In this document: positions 5,357 to 11,169 of the stretch, piece after piece | Position numbering within the stretch: the stretch's first letter is position 1 | Layout: the number at the start of each line of letters is the position of its first letter | NCBI GenBank assembly: GCA_900539675.1 | Contig: UQDJ01000050.1 | Coordinates: 1 to 11,169 of the forward strand | DNA from: an uncultured Coriobacteriaceae bacterium | Lineage (GTDB): Bacteria; Actinomycetota; Coriobacteriia; Coriobacteriales; Eggerthellaceae | Direction: 5' to 3' | DNA: 11,169 bases | Position numbers and translations under genes: made by a program | Notes under the pieces: model-generated | Told to the model about the DNA's origin: nothing | Databases searched by the model: none | Seen by the model: the letters and a program-made list of their open reading frames with translations, nothing else

Positions 5357-8077
5357 ATGGTGACTGACCAAGTAAAGCGCGTCTACGCTTTTGGCAAGGA
5401 CGAGAACGGGAACAACGTTACTGAAGGCAACACCAACATGAAAGCGATCCTTGGCGGTAAGGGTGCTAACCTCGCTGAGATGGCTAACATCGGCCTTCCA
5501 GTTCCTCCCGGATTTACTATTTCCTGCCAGACCTGCATGGAATATGCCAATTCCAACGACACCTGGCCTGAAGGGGTGCTCGATACCATTGAGGAGTATC
5601 GTGAAGACCTGGAAAGGCGCATTGGTAAAAAGATTGGCGATCCGGAAGATCCGCTGTTGGTATCCGTTCGTTCCGGCGCTCCAATGTCCATGCCGGGCAT
5701 GATGGATACGGTTTTGAACTTGGGCCTGAATGATAAATCTATTCACGGTTTAATCAAGCAGACGAACAATCCTCGTTTTGCTTGGGACTCTTACCGTCGT
5801 TTCATTCAGATGTTCTCCAATGTGGTAATGGGTCTCGATGGCGACCTGTTCGAAAATGCCATCAACATCATGAAGCGTGAGCGCGGTGTTGATTCTGATA
5901 CCGATCTGACCGCTGAAGATTTGGAAAAGCTGGTAGGCGAATTCAAGAAGATCTTCTCCGAGAATGTTGATCCTGCTAAGCATCCTGAATTGGTTGTGGA
6001 CGGCAAGGTTCAATTCCCTCAGGATCCCGATCTGCAGTTGCGTTTGGCAATTGAGGCCGTATTTGGTTCCTGGAACAATCCTCGCGCTATTCTGTATCGC
6101 AAGCAGAACAAGATTGCTGACGATCTGGGCACCGCAGTAAACGTTCAGTCCATGATTTTCGGCAACAAGGGCAACACCTCTGCAACCGGCGTTGCTTTCA
6201 CCCGCAATCCTGCAACCGGCGAAAAGGAATTCTACGGCGACTATCTGGTAAACGCCCAGGGCGAAGACGTGGTAGCAGGTATTCGTAACACCTCGCCGAT
6301 TTCTGAACTGAAGCACGTTGAAGGCCTGGAAGAAGCTGGTCGCGAACTCGAGGAAGTATTTACGATCCTGGAAAATCACTTCCGCGATATGTGCGACATC
6401 GAATTCACCATTGAACAGGGCAAGCTCTGGATGCTGCAAACCCGCGTTGGTAAGCGTACCGCTCAGGCTGCTTTGCACATTGCTATTGAAATGGAAGAAG
6501 AAGGCCTCATCACCAAAGAAGAGGCTGTTCAGCGTGTTGATCCCGAACAGCTTGATCAGCTGTTGCATCCGCAGTTTGACACCAAGGCAAACTACGACGT
6601 CATTGCGAAGGGCTTGAATGCTTCTCCTGGTGCTGCTGTAGGCGAAGCGGTATTTTCTGCTGAGGCTGCTGTTGAAGCTGCCAAGGAAGGCAAGAAGACC
6701 GTATTGGTTCGCTGGGAAACCACTCCTGACGATTTGGCAGGCATGATTGCTGCTGAAGGCATTTTGACTTCTCATGGCGGAAAGACTTCTCACGCTGCAG
6801 TTATTGCTCGTGGCATGGGTGCTCCGTGCGTATGCGGTGTTGACACGTTGAAGATCGATGCTGATGCAAAGCAGGCAACCATTGCTGGTAGTGACATCGT
6901 TATCAAGGAAGGCGATATGATCTCCTTGGACGGCACCACCGGCATCGTTGTTCTGGGTGCGGTTGAGCTGGTTCAGCCTGAGTTGGCAGGTGATTTGGAC
7001 ACCATCCTTGAATGGGCTGATGAATTCCGCAGGATGGATGTTCGTGCTAATGCCGATAATCCTGAAGATGCTCAAACTGCTCGCAAGTTCGGTGCCCATG
7101 GCATTGGCCTGTGCCGTACTGAGCATATGTTCTTGGGCGATCGCAAGCAGATCATTCAAACCTTCATCTTGAACGACGATGAAGCTGTTCGTGAAAAGGC
7201 AGTAAGCGATCTGTTTAAGGCTCAGACGGGCGACTTCTTGGGCATGTTTAAGGCAATGGATGGCTATCCGGTCATCGTTCGTCTGCTGGATCCACCGCTG
7301 CATGAGTTCCTTGAAAGCGCTCGTACGCTTGATACCGAAATTGCTCGCCTGGAAGCTACCAATGGCGATCCGGCTGTTATCGAAAAGAAGCGTCATCTGA
7401 TGGAACAGATTGACAGCTTTGCTGAAGCTAACCCGATGTTGGGTCTGCGTGGTTGCCGTCTGGCTATCAAGTTCCCGATTCTGCCTGAAATGCAGGTTCG
7501 TGCCATTGCAACTGCTGCTGCTCAGCTGAAGAAGCAGGGCTTGGATCCTAAGCCTGAAATTATGATTCCGCTGGTTTCTGTTGTTCCTGAATTGGAGAAG
7601 CTGCGCAAGCTTTCCGAAAGGGTAATCAAGGAAGTAGAGGAAGAAGAAGGCGTAGAGCTGGAGATTCCTATCGGCACCATGATCGAGCTTCCTCGTGCTG
7701 CTGTAACTGCTGATGAAATTGCAACCCAGGCTGACTTCTTCAGCTTTGGTACCAATGACCTGACCCAGACCACGTTTGGCTTCTCTCGTGACGATGTTGA
7801 GGCTGAATTTATTCCTCAGTATCTCGCTGAGCGTATTCTGCCTTACAATCCGTTTGCAACCATTGATCCGGGTGTGGCAAAACTCGTAGATATGGGTGTT
7901 AAGCTTGGTCATGAAGGCAACCCGAAGCTGGTTTGCGGTGTTTGTGGTGAACATGGTGGCGATCCAGACTCCGTTAAGACTTTCAACAAGCTTGGTCTTG
8001 ATTATGTAAGTTGTTCACCTTATCGTGTACCGCTGGCTCGTCTGGCTGCTGCACAGGCTGCTCTTCAGCAGAAGTAG
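5357..8077 (+). CDS. ppdK: Pyruvate, phosphate dikinase (PPDK)
   Basis: PPDK reversibly converts pyruvate, ATP and Pi into PEP, AMP and pyrophosphate in the cytoplasm. The 906-residue product has the three expected domains. In the ATP-grasp region, Lys35 is in GGKGANLAEM, Arg105 in VRSGAPMSMPG, and Asp347/Glu349 in DIEF. The swivelling domain has catalytic His479 in GGKTSHAAVIARGMG, with Thr477 as the residue expected to be modified by PDRP. The PEP/pyruvate barrel has Arg587 (GLCRTEH), Arg642 (IVRLLDPPLHEF), GTNDLTQ (Asn800, Asp801) and Cys863 in CGEHGGDP. These match the Clostridium symbiosum residues, so the enzyme looks fully active. ATG5357 has AGGAG only 3 bases upstream; GTG5360 one codon later has better spacing. 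TTA, CTA and TCA codons are absent for over 700 consecutive codons, which points to high expression. It is probably co-transcribed with the regulator gene upstream. Confidence 0.98.
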   Translation: MVTDQVKRVYAFGKDENGNNVTEGNTNMKAILGGKGANLAEMANIGLPVPPGFTISCQTCMEYANSNDTWPEGVLDTIEEYREDLERRIGKKIGDPEDPLLVSVRSGAPMSMPGMMDTVLNLGLNDKSIHGLIKQTNNPRFAWDSYRRFIQMFSNVVMGLDGDLFENAINIMKRERGVDSDTDLTAEDLEKLVGEFKKIFSENVDPAKHPELVVDGKVQFPQDPDLQLRLAIEAVFGSWNNPRAILYRKQNKIADDLGTAVNVQSMIFGNKGNTSATGVAFTRNPATGEKEFYGDYLVNAQGEDVVAGIRNTSPISELKHVEGLEEAGRELEEVFTILENHFRDMCDIEFTIEQGKLWMLQTRVGKRTAQAALHIAIEMEEEGLITKEEAVQRVDPEQLDQLLHPQFDTKANYDVIAKGLNASPGAAVGEAVFSAEAAVEAAKEGKKTVLVRWETTPDDLAGMIAAEGILTSHGGKTSHAAVIARGMGAPCVCGVDTLKIDADAKQATIAGSDIVIKEGDMISLDGTTGIVVLGAVELVQPELAGDLDTILEWADEFRRMDVRANADNPEDAQTARKFGAHGIGLCRTEHMFLGDRKQIIQTFILNDDEAVREKAVSDLFKAQTGDFLGMFKAMDGYPVIVRLLDPPLHEFLESARTLDTEIARLEATNGDPAVIEKKRHLMEQIDSFAEANPMLGLRGCRLAIKFPILPEMQVRAIATAAAQLKKQGLDPKPEIMIPLVSVVPELEKLRKLSERVIKEVEEEEGVELEIPIGTMIELPRAAVTADEIATQADFFSFGTNDLTQTTFGFSRDDVEAEFIPQYLAERILPYNPFATIDPGVAKLVDMGVKLGHEGNPKLVCGVCGEHGGDPDSVKTFNKLGLDYVSCSPYRVPLARLAAAQAALQQK

Positions 8078-8126
8078 TTTTATCCTTTGTTTTGAGCCCG
8101 CGCATCACGCGCACGGACAAGCATAC

Positions 8127-8164
8127 AATCGGCGCATGGAGTTTTGCCATGCGCCGATTTCGTT
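8127..8164 (+). terminator. Rho-independent terminator after ppdK
   Basis: AATCGGCGCATGG (8127-8139) and CCATGCGCCGATT (8147-8159) form a perfect 13-bp stem around a 7-base loop, followed by a T-rich but interrupted tail (TCGTTTGTT). It lies about 50 bp after the ppdK stop. The long GC-rich stem makes termination likely even though the U-tract is imperfect. Confidence 0.8.
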
Positions 8165-8305
8165 TGTTGGGGACTGTTTTATAAGTCAGGCAGCTTTACA
8201 GGCCTCTGAGTACACGTCACGAACTCCAACGAGTGTTATTCATCAATTTGAATACAGCTGGCATCCGCGGCCGGCATTCTGGTGTTGGACTGTTATTGTG
8301 TCTAT
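8165..8305. other. Gene-free spacer between ppdK terminator and ssrA promoter
   Basis: No credible coding region was found in this 141-bp stretch. An open frame on the + strand across 8025-8309 mostly overlaps ppdK in another frame and has no family resemblance. The one feature of note is an inverted repeat, TATTCA (8237-8242), six bases, TGAATA (8249-8254). The same half-sites recur in the opposite arrangement just before ssrA. Confidence 0.5.
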
Positions 8306-8333
8306 TTGACAGGCATACGTAAGTGTGTAGAAT
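8306..8333 (+). promoter_or_regulatory. Sigma70-type promoter, probably for ssrA
   Basis: A perfect -35 hexamer TTGACA (8306-8311) is separated by 16 bp from TAGAAT (8328-8333), five of six matches to TATAAT. It is the best promoter match I found in the window. Transcription would start near 8340 and run about 170 nt before the mature 5' end of tmRNA at 8510, with no terminator between. The primary transcript would then be a pre-tmRNA trimmed by RNase P, the known route for tmRNA 5' maturation. A much weaker TTTACA-N17-TATTCA (8476-8504) would start transcription almost exactly at the mature end. Confidence 0.6.
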
Positions 8334-8509
8334 TAATTACCCTATCAGGGATGCGACTATTCTCTTTGGAGGTCGATTCTCCTTTTCGAAAGGTGCGCGT
8401 ATCGTTTACGGATGGTACTCACTCGACAAGGGGAGCAGGCTTCTGAGTGAGCGTTGCGTTTGTCTGATATGAACGTTTACAACTGAATACCCCAAGCGTA
8501 TTCATATTT
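8334..8509 (+). other. Transcribed leader upstream of mature tmRNA, with hairpins, no ORF
   Basis: This 176-bp stretch holds no credible gene but several potential hairpins. GGAG-GTCGATT-CTCC and then CCTTT-TCG-AAAGG lie close together around 8368-8392. CTCACTC (8418-8424) pairs with GAGTGAG (8445-8451) over a 20-base loop. TGAATAC (8484-8490) pairs with GTATTCA (8498-8504) over seven bases, ending five bases before the mature tmRNA. GGAGGTCGATTCTCC resembles a tRNA T-arm, but no acceptor stem, anticodon arm or CCA surrounds it, so I do not call a tRNA. The structures may guide processing of pre-tmRNA, or part of the leader may accumulate as a small RNA. Confidence 0.4.
8484..8504. repeat. 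7-bp inverted repeat immediately before ssrA
   Basis: TGAATAC (8484-8490), seven bases, GTATTCA (8498-8504). It is perfect and ends five bases before the tmRNA 5' end. It could be an RNA hairpin setting the RNase P cleavage site or a protein-binding operator. An overlapping longer-range pair, ATATGAA (8467-8473) with TTCATAT (8501-8507), would compete with it. Confidence 0.45.
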
Positions 8510-8543
8510 GGGGGCGACTGGTTTCGACATGGTAAGTCGGATT

Positions 8544-8573
8544 CGAGGAGCAGGTCGTGGTCTCCTCGCCACG
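8544..8573 (+). other. tmRNA pseudoknot PK1
   Basis: The interleaved helices are fully Watson-Crick. CGAGGAG (8544-8550) pairs with CTCCTCG (8562-8568), and CGTGG (8556-8560) pairs with CCACG (8569-8573). This is a classical H-type pseudoknot, 27 bases before the resume codon, where PK1 sits in known tmRNAs. Confidence 0.85.
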
Positions 8574-8600
8574 TTAAACAGGGGTACCGTCAAGTTAATT

Positions 8601-8648
8601 GGCAAAACTAATTCTCAGAGCGCTCCTGCGCTCGCCATGGCTGCTTAA
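8601..8648 (+). other. tmRNA proteolysis tag reading frame
   Basis: From GGC8601 to the TAA at 8646-8648 the frame encodes GKTNSQSAPALAMAA (15 residues), added after the charged alanine. TAATT at 8596-8600 matches the position of the UAGUC-like element that sets the resume codon in E. coli. The two other frames do not end in a hydrophobic-Ala-Ala tail. The resume codon is Gly rather than the usual Ala, and the tail is -AMAA rather than -ALAA. The frame is well supported, but the exact resume codon is inferred. Confidence 0.8.
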
Positions 8649-8890
8649 TTTAAGCCAGGCTGTCAACCCGGTGAATTTCCCCGCCGCCGGGAAGGCATTA
8701 TCTTAGGGGAACGCTCTTTGGCACGTAGCTGGTATGGCCAAAGCTAAGATTGAACCCGCTAGGATGGTTTGTGGCCTGTCGATGGGCTTGAAACATCCGA
8801 AATCCAATCATCGACTAAGCTTGTAGTGCCTCGCTGATGGTTTAGTATGGACCGGAGTTCGATTCTCCGCGCCTCCACCACAAACTTACA

Positions 8891-8928
8891 GGGCTTTTGT
8901 CTGTTTTAGCAGATAGAAGCCCTTTTTT
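8891..8928 (+). terminator. Rho-independent terminator after ssrA
   Basis: GGGCTT (8891-8896) pairs with AAGCCC (8917-8922). An inner GTCTG/CAGAT helix (one G-U pair) extends the stem across a small mismatch. The stem is followed directly by six T (8923-8928). It begins 10 bp after the CCA of ssrA. Confidence 0.9.
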
Positions 8929-8966
8929 CTGGTATTACGATACTGAATGCCGCAGGGGTGTCCTGT

Positions 8967-8982
8967 TAGAAAACGTGTTCGA
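8967..8982. promoter_or_regulatory. Possible LexA/SOS box upstream of the UvrA-like gene
   Basis: TAGAAAACGTGTTCGA matches the Gram-positive/actinobacterial LexA palindrome TCGAAC-N4-GTTCGA at 10 of 12 defined positions. The right half is perfect and the left half has two mismatches. It lies 27 bp before the start codon. No promoter hexamers around it are convincing, so this is a motif match plus a fitting gene family, nothing more. Confidence 0.35.
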
Positions 8983-8993
8983 AAGACAACACG
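8974..8993. repeat. 6-bp inverted repeat overlapping the possible SOS box
   Basis: CGTGTT (8974-8979), eight bases, AACACG (8988-8993). The right arm ends 4 bp before the AAGAAGG ribosome binding site (8998-9004) of the UvrA-like gene. It may be an operator or an mRNA hairpin next to the start. Confidence 0.4.
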
Positions 8994-9009
8994 ATACAAG
9001 AAGGCCTAT

Positions 9010-11169
9010 ATGAACAGTCATCATTATGAACAGCCGACCAAGATTGAAGTGCGTGGTGCGCGAGTTCATAATCTGCGCAATATTGATATCGATGTGCCGC
9101 TTGGCGAATTGGTTGGCATTGCAGGAGTGTCGGGGTCGGGTAAGAGTTCCCTTGCACTGGGAACCCTATATGCCGAAGGAAGCCGTCGTTATTTAGATGC
9201 GCTTTCCACTTATACCCGCCGTCGCATTTCACAGTCTGCTCGTGCAATGGTCGATGAAGTGCTTCATGTCCCGGCGGCGTTGGCGTTGCGTCAGCGGCCG
9301 GACATCCCTGGTGTGCACTCCACGTTTGGTACCGCTTCAGAACTGTTCAATTTCTTGCGTTTGATATTCTCCCGTCTGGGAAGCCATCGCTGTCCTAACG
9401 GCCATTATGTACCACCTTCGAATCAGGTGGCGCTCGATTTACCTCTTACCTGTCCGGTGTGTGGCGAGCAGTTTTATGGGCCATCTGCTGAAGATTTGGC
9501 CTTTAACAGCGGGGGAGCCTGCGCTACCTGTGGCGGCACGGGTATTGTACACACTGTCAATGAGGCTGCTCTGGTGCCCGATGAATTACTCTCCATTGAT
9601 GAAGGTGCCGTCACCTCGTGGCGTCAGCTTATGTGGTCGCTTATGACTCAGGTTGCCAAAGCGATGGGTGTGCGCACCGATGTTCCCTTTCGTGACTTGA
9701 CTCCTAAAGAACGCGATATTGTCTTTCATGGACCCGCTGAAAAGAAGCATATTATCTATCAAAGTCCTAAAACGGGTGAAGTTGCCGAACTGGATTTCAC
9801 CTATTACAACGCAATATATACGGTCGAAAACTCACTTGCTAAAGCCAAGGACGAAAAGGCCCTTGCACGACTGGCGAAATTCTTAAAAGAAGACGTGTGC
9901 CCTGATTGTGGTGGTTCACGTCTGTCAGCTAAGGCTCGCTCGTCGCTGATTGACGGCAAGAATCTGGCACAAGTAAGTGCAATGACGCTTGATGAACTTG
10001 CTGGTTGGGTAGAAAAGGTTCCCGCTCTTATGCCAGCAGATATGAAAGCTATGGCTCAATCTATCGTCTCCGAAATACGCGAGCCCATTGAGCGTTTGCA
10101 GCAATTGGGGCTGGGGTATCTGACGCTCGATCGTGCTAGTTCAACGCTTTCGACAGGCGAACGTCAGCGTGTCCAGTTGGCTCGTGCTGTGCGTAATCGT
10201 ACGTGCGGTGTTCTGTATGTTTTGGATGAGCCATCCATTGGGTTGCACCCGGCTAATGTGGATGGGCTTTTGGGCGTGATGGACGATCTTCTTGGTGATG
10301 GCAATTCGGTCGTGGTGGTAGACCATGATGTGCGCGTGCTGCGCCATGCAGACTATCTGATCGAAATGGGCCCTGGTTCCGGGGCACAGGGTGGCAGCGT
10401 TATTGCGCAGGGTAGCGTTGCCAATGTTTCCGCTAATCCTGAATCTCGCATCGGTGCATTCTTGTCAGATGATAAGAAGGTGCGCGTGCGTTGTCGTGCG
10501 ACGGCACAAGATATGTTCCATGAAGGTGCTATTCATCTCGAAACTGGTGCCATTCATACGGTAAGGCCGCTTTCGGTGGATATTCCACGCGGGCGTTTGA
10601 CGGCGGTAACGGGTGTTTCGGGTTCAGGAAAAACCACACTGGTGCTTGAAAGTTTGATTCCTGCCATTAAGGCAACCGCTCAAAAGCAAGCGCAGGCCCA
10701 AGCGGAAGGCGAGCTACCGCAGAGTCCAGGCGCGCTTATGCCGGCACATGTAAAAGCCATTTCGTGTGATGGTATCAAGCATGCACACTTGATTGATGCT
10801 ACACCCATTGGTGCGAACGTCCGTTCAACGGTAGCAACGTATTCGGGTGTGCTTGATGAATTGCGCCGTGCTTTTGCGCGATTGCCGCAAGCAAAAGAGC
10901 AGGGTCTCAAAGCGGGAGATTTTTCCTATAATACCGGGTCGTTGCGCTGTAAAACATGCGATGGCACGGGTCAGATATCGCTTGATGTGCAGTTTTTGCC
11001 CGATGTTGATATCCCTTGTCCTGAATGCAAGGGTGCTCGTTTTGCCAAAGAGGCTTATGCCATAAAGCGTCCCCTTGAGCAGAAAAAGACATCCGCTAAG
11101 GGTCAGGGTGGGCTTCAAGGAATTTCTCTTCCAGAATTGCTTGCCCTTACGGTTGATCAAGCGAGGGAA
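9010..11169 (+). CDS. UvrA-family ABC ATPase, UvrA2-like (no UvrB-binding domain), 3'-truncated by window edge
   Basis: UvrA proteins are dimeric DNA-binding ABC ATPases that recognise damage in nucleotide excision repair. UvrA2-class paralogues are linked to damage tolerance or resistance to DNA-binding drugs. The visible 720 codons run open off the right edge. Motifs in order are Walker A GVSGSGKSS (39-47), zinc module C148-X2-C151/C171-X2-C174, a CPDC pair (297/300), signature LSTGERQR (380-387), Walker B LYVLDEP (402-408), second Walker A GVSGSGKTT (535-543), and second zinc module C647/C650 and C670/C673. Walker A to first zinc module is about 109 residues, against roughly 220 in E. coli UvrA, so the UvrB-binding domain is missing. 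The signature is STGER, not canonical SGGEA. After the second zinc module there is a Lys/Gly/Gln-rich insert. ATG9010 has AAGAAGG five bases upstream. The second signature and Walker B must lie beyond the window. The family is secure; the exact role is unknown. Confidence 0.93.
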   Translation, partial: MNSHHYEQPTKIEVRGARVHNLRNIDIDVPLGELVGIAGVSGSGKSSLALGTLYAEGSRRYLDALSTYTRRRISQSARAMVDEVLHVPAALALRQRPDIPGVHSTFGTASELFNFLRLIFSRLGSHRCPNGHYVPPSNQVALDLPLTCPVCGEQFYGPSAEDLAFNSGGACATCGGTGIVHTVNEAALVPDELLSIDEGAVTSWRQLMWSLMTQVAKAMGVRTDVPFRDLTPKERDIVFHGPAEKKHIIYQSPKTGEVAELDFTYYNAIYTVENSLAKAKDEKALARLAKFLKEDVCPDCGGSRLSAKARSSLIDGKNLAQVSAMTLDELAGWVEKVPALMPADMKAMAQSIVSEIREPIERLQQLGLGYLTLDRASSTLSTGERQRVQLARAVRNRTCGVLYVLDEPSIGLHPANVDGLLGVMDDLLGDGNSVVVVDHDVRVLRHADYLIEMGPGSGAQGGSVIAQGSVANVSANPESRIGAFLSDDKKVRVRCRATAQDMFHEGAIHLETGAIHTVRPLSVDIPRGRLTAVTGVSGSGKTTLVLESLIPAIKATAQKQAQAQAEGELPQSPGALMPAHVKAISCDGIKHAHLIDATPIGANVRSTVATYSGVLDELRRAFARLPQAKEQGLKAGDFSYNTGSLRCKTCDGTGQISLDVQFLPDVDIPCPECKGARFAKEAYAIKRPLEQKKTSAKGQGGLQGISLPELLALTVDQARE

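Larger units (their letters stand above)
8510..8880 (+). ncRNA. ssrA: Transfer-messenger RNA (tmRNA)
   Basis: tmRNA with SmpB rescues ribosomes stalled on broken mRNA by acting first as alanyl-tRNA and then as template for a degradation tag. The 371-nt gene has both diagnostic ends. The 5' GGGGGCGACTGGTTTCGAC pairs its first seven bases with CGCCTCC before A-CCA (CCA at 8878-8880). A T-arm, CGGAG-TTCGATT-CTCCG, lies just upstream of the acceptor strand. The conserved GACTAAGC followed by TGTAGTGCC (from about 8814) also matches tmRNAs. An H-type pseudoknot is readable at 8544-8573, and the tag reading frame is at 8601-8648. The CCA is encoded. A strong terminator follows after 10 bp. No integrase or second attachment-like copy of the 3' end is seen downstream. 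This is a one-piece, non-permuted tmRNA and the identification is secure. Confidence 0.97.

Noticed and set aside
5750..7954. A 734-codon open frame on the - strand inside ppdK
   Set aside because: It is in exact codon phase with ppdK, so it is open only because ppdK avoids TTA, CTA and TCA. Its translation shows no family motif.
8025..8309. 94-codon + strand open frame overlapping the end of ppdK
   Set aside because: It runs through the ppdK terminator stem, has no ribosome binding site and no recognisable motifs.
8340..8352. CCCTATCAG resembling half of a TetR (tet) operator
   Set aside because: Only one half-site matches and the second half is absent. No TetR-family gene is in the window.
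8367..8381. T-arm-like GGAGGTCGATTCTCC suggesting a tRNA before ssrA
   Set aside because: No acceptor stem, D-arm, anticodon arm or CCA surrounds it, and the stem is only four base pairs.
8476..8504. Second ssrA promoter TTTACA-N17-TATTCA
   Set aside because: The position fits the mature 5' end, but the -10 matches only three of six consensus bases. Kept as a note in the promoter entry only.
8860..9010. ssrA 3' end as a phage or island attachment site
   Set aside because: No integrase follows and no second copy of the tmRNA 3' end is seen. The next gene is preceded by an intact terminator.

Overview
The window reads as an ordinary housekeeping stretch of a bacterial chromosome of moderate G+C. 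All recognised genes lie on the + strand. An actinobacterial relative, possibly of Coriobacteriia type, is my best guess. This is inferred from an actinobacterial-looking catalytic loop in pyruvate phosphate dikinase (GGKTSHAA), the TrmD/LepB sequences and a two-subunit glycyl-tRNA synthetase. The taxonomic call is low confidence because no rRNA or other marker is present.

Layout: (1) 1-641, the 3' part of trmD, cut by the window edge, then lepB (signal peptidase I). (2) 1307-1361, a short spacer with a candidate promoter and a degenerate triple tandem repeat, then glyQ and glyS two bases apart, closed by a strong terminator at 4395-4424. (3) 4441-8077, a PDRP-type regulatory kinase/phosphorylase gene followed 40 bp later by its likely target ppdK, closed by a 13-bp stem terminator. 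(4) 8165-8509, a gene-free stretch with a near-consensus sigma70-type promoter (TTGACA-N16-TAGAAT) and several inverted repeats, leading into ssrA (tmRNA, 8510-8880), which has its own terminator. (5) 9010 to the window end, a large UvrA-family ATPase gene cut by the right edge. It appears to lack the UvrB-binding domain (UvrA2-like) and is preceded by a sequence resembling a LexA/SOS box.

Functionally, trmD, glyQS and ssrA serve translation (tRNA modification, tRNA charging, ribosome rescue). lepB serves protein export. The PDRP-ppdK pair is a self-contained regulated switch for pyruvate/PEP interconversion. The UvrA-like gene belongs to DNA repair or drug tolerance.

I found no convincing new system. 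The observations most worth a second look are the tmRNA tag ending in -AMAA with a Gly resume codon, the possible SOS box before the UvrB-independent UvrA paralogue, the tandem repeats before glyQ, and the long structured leader before tmRNA.
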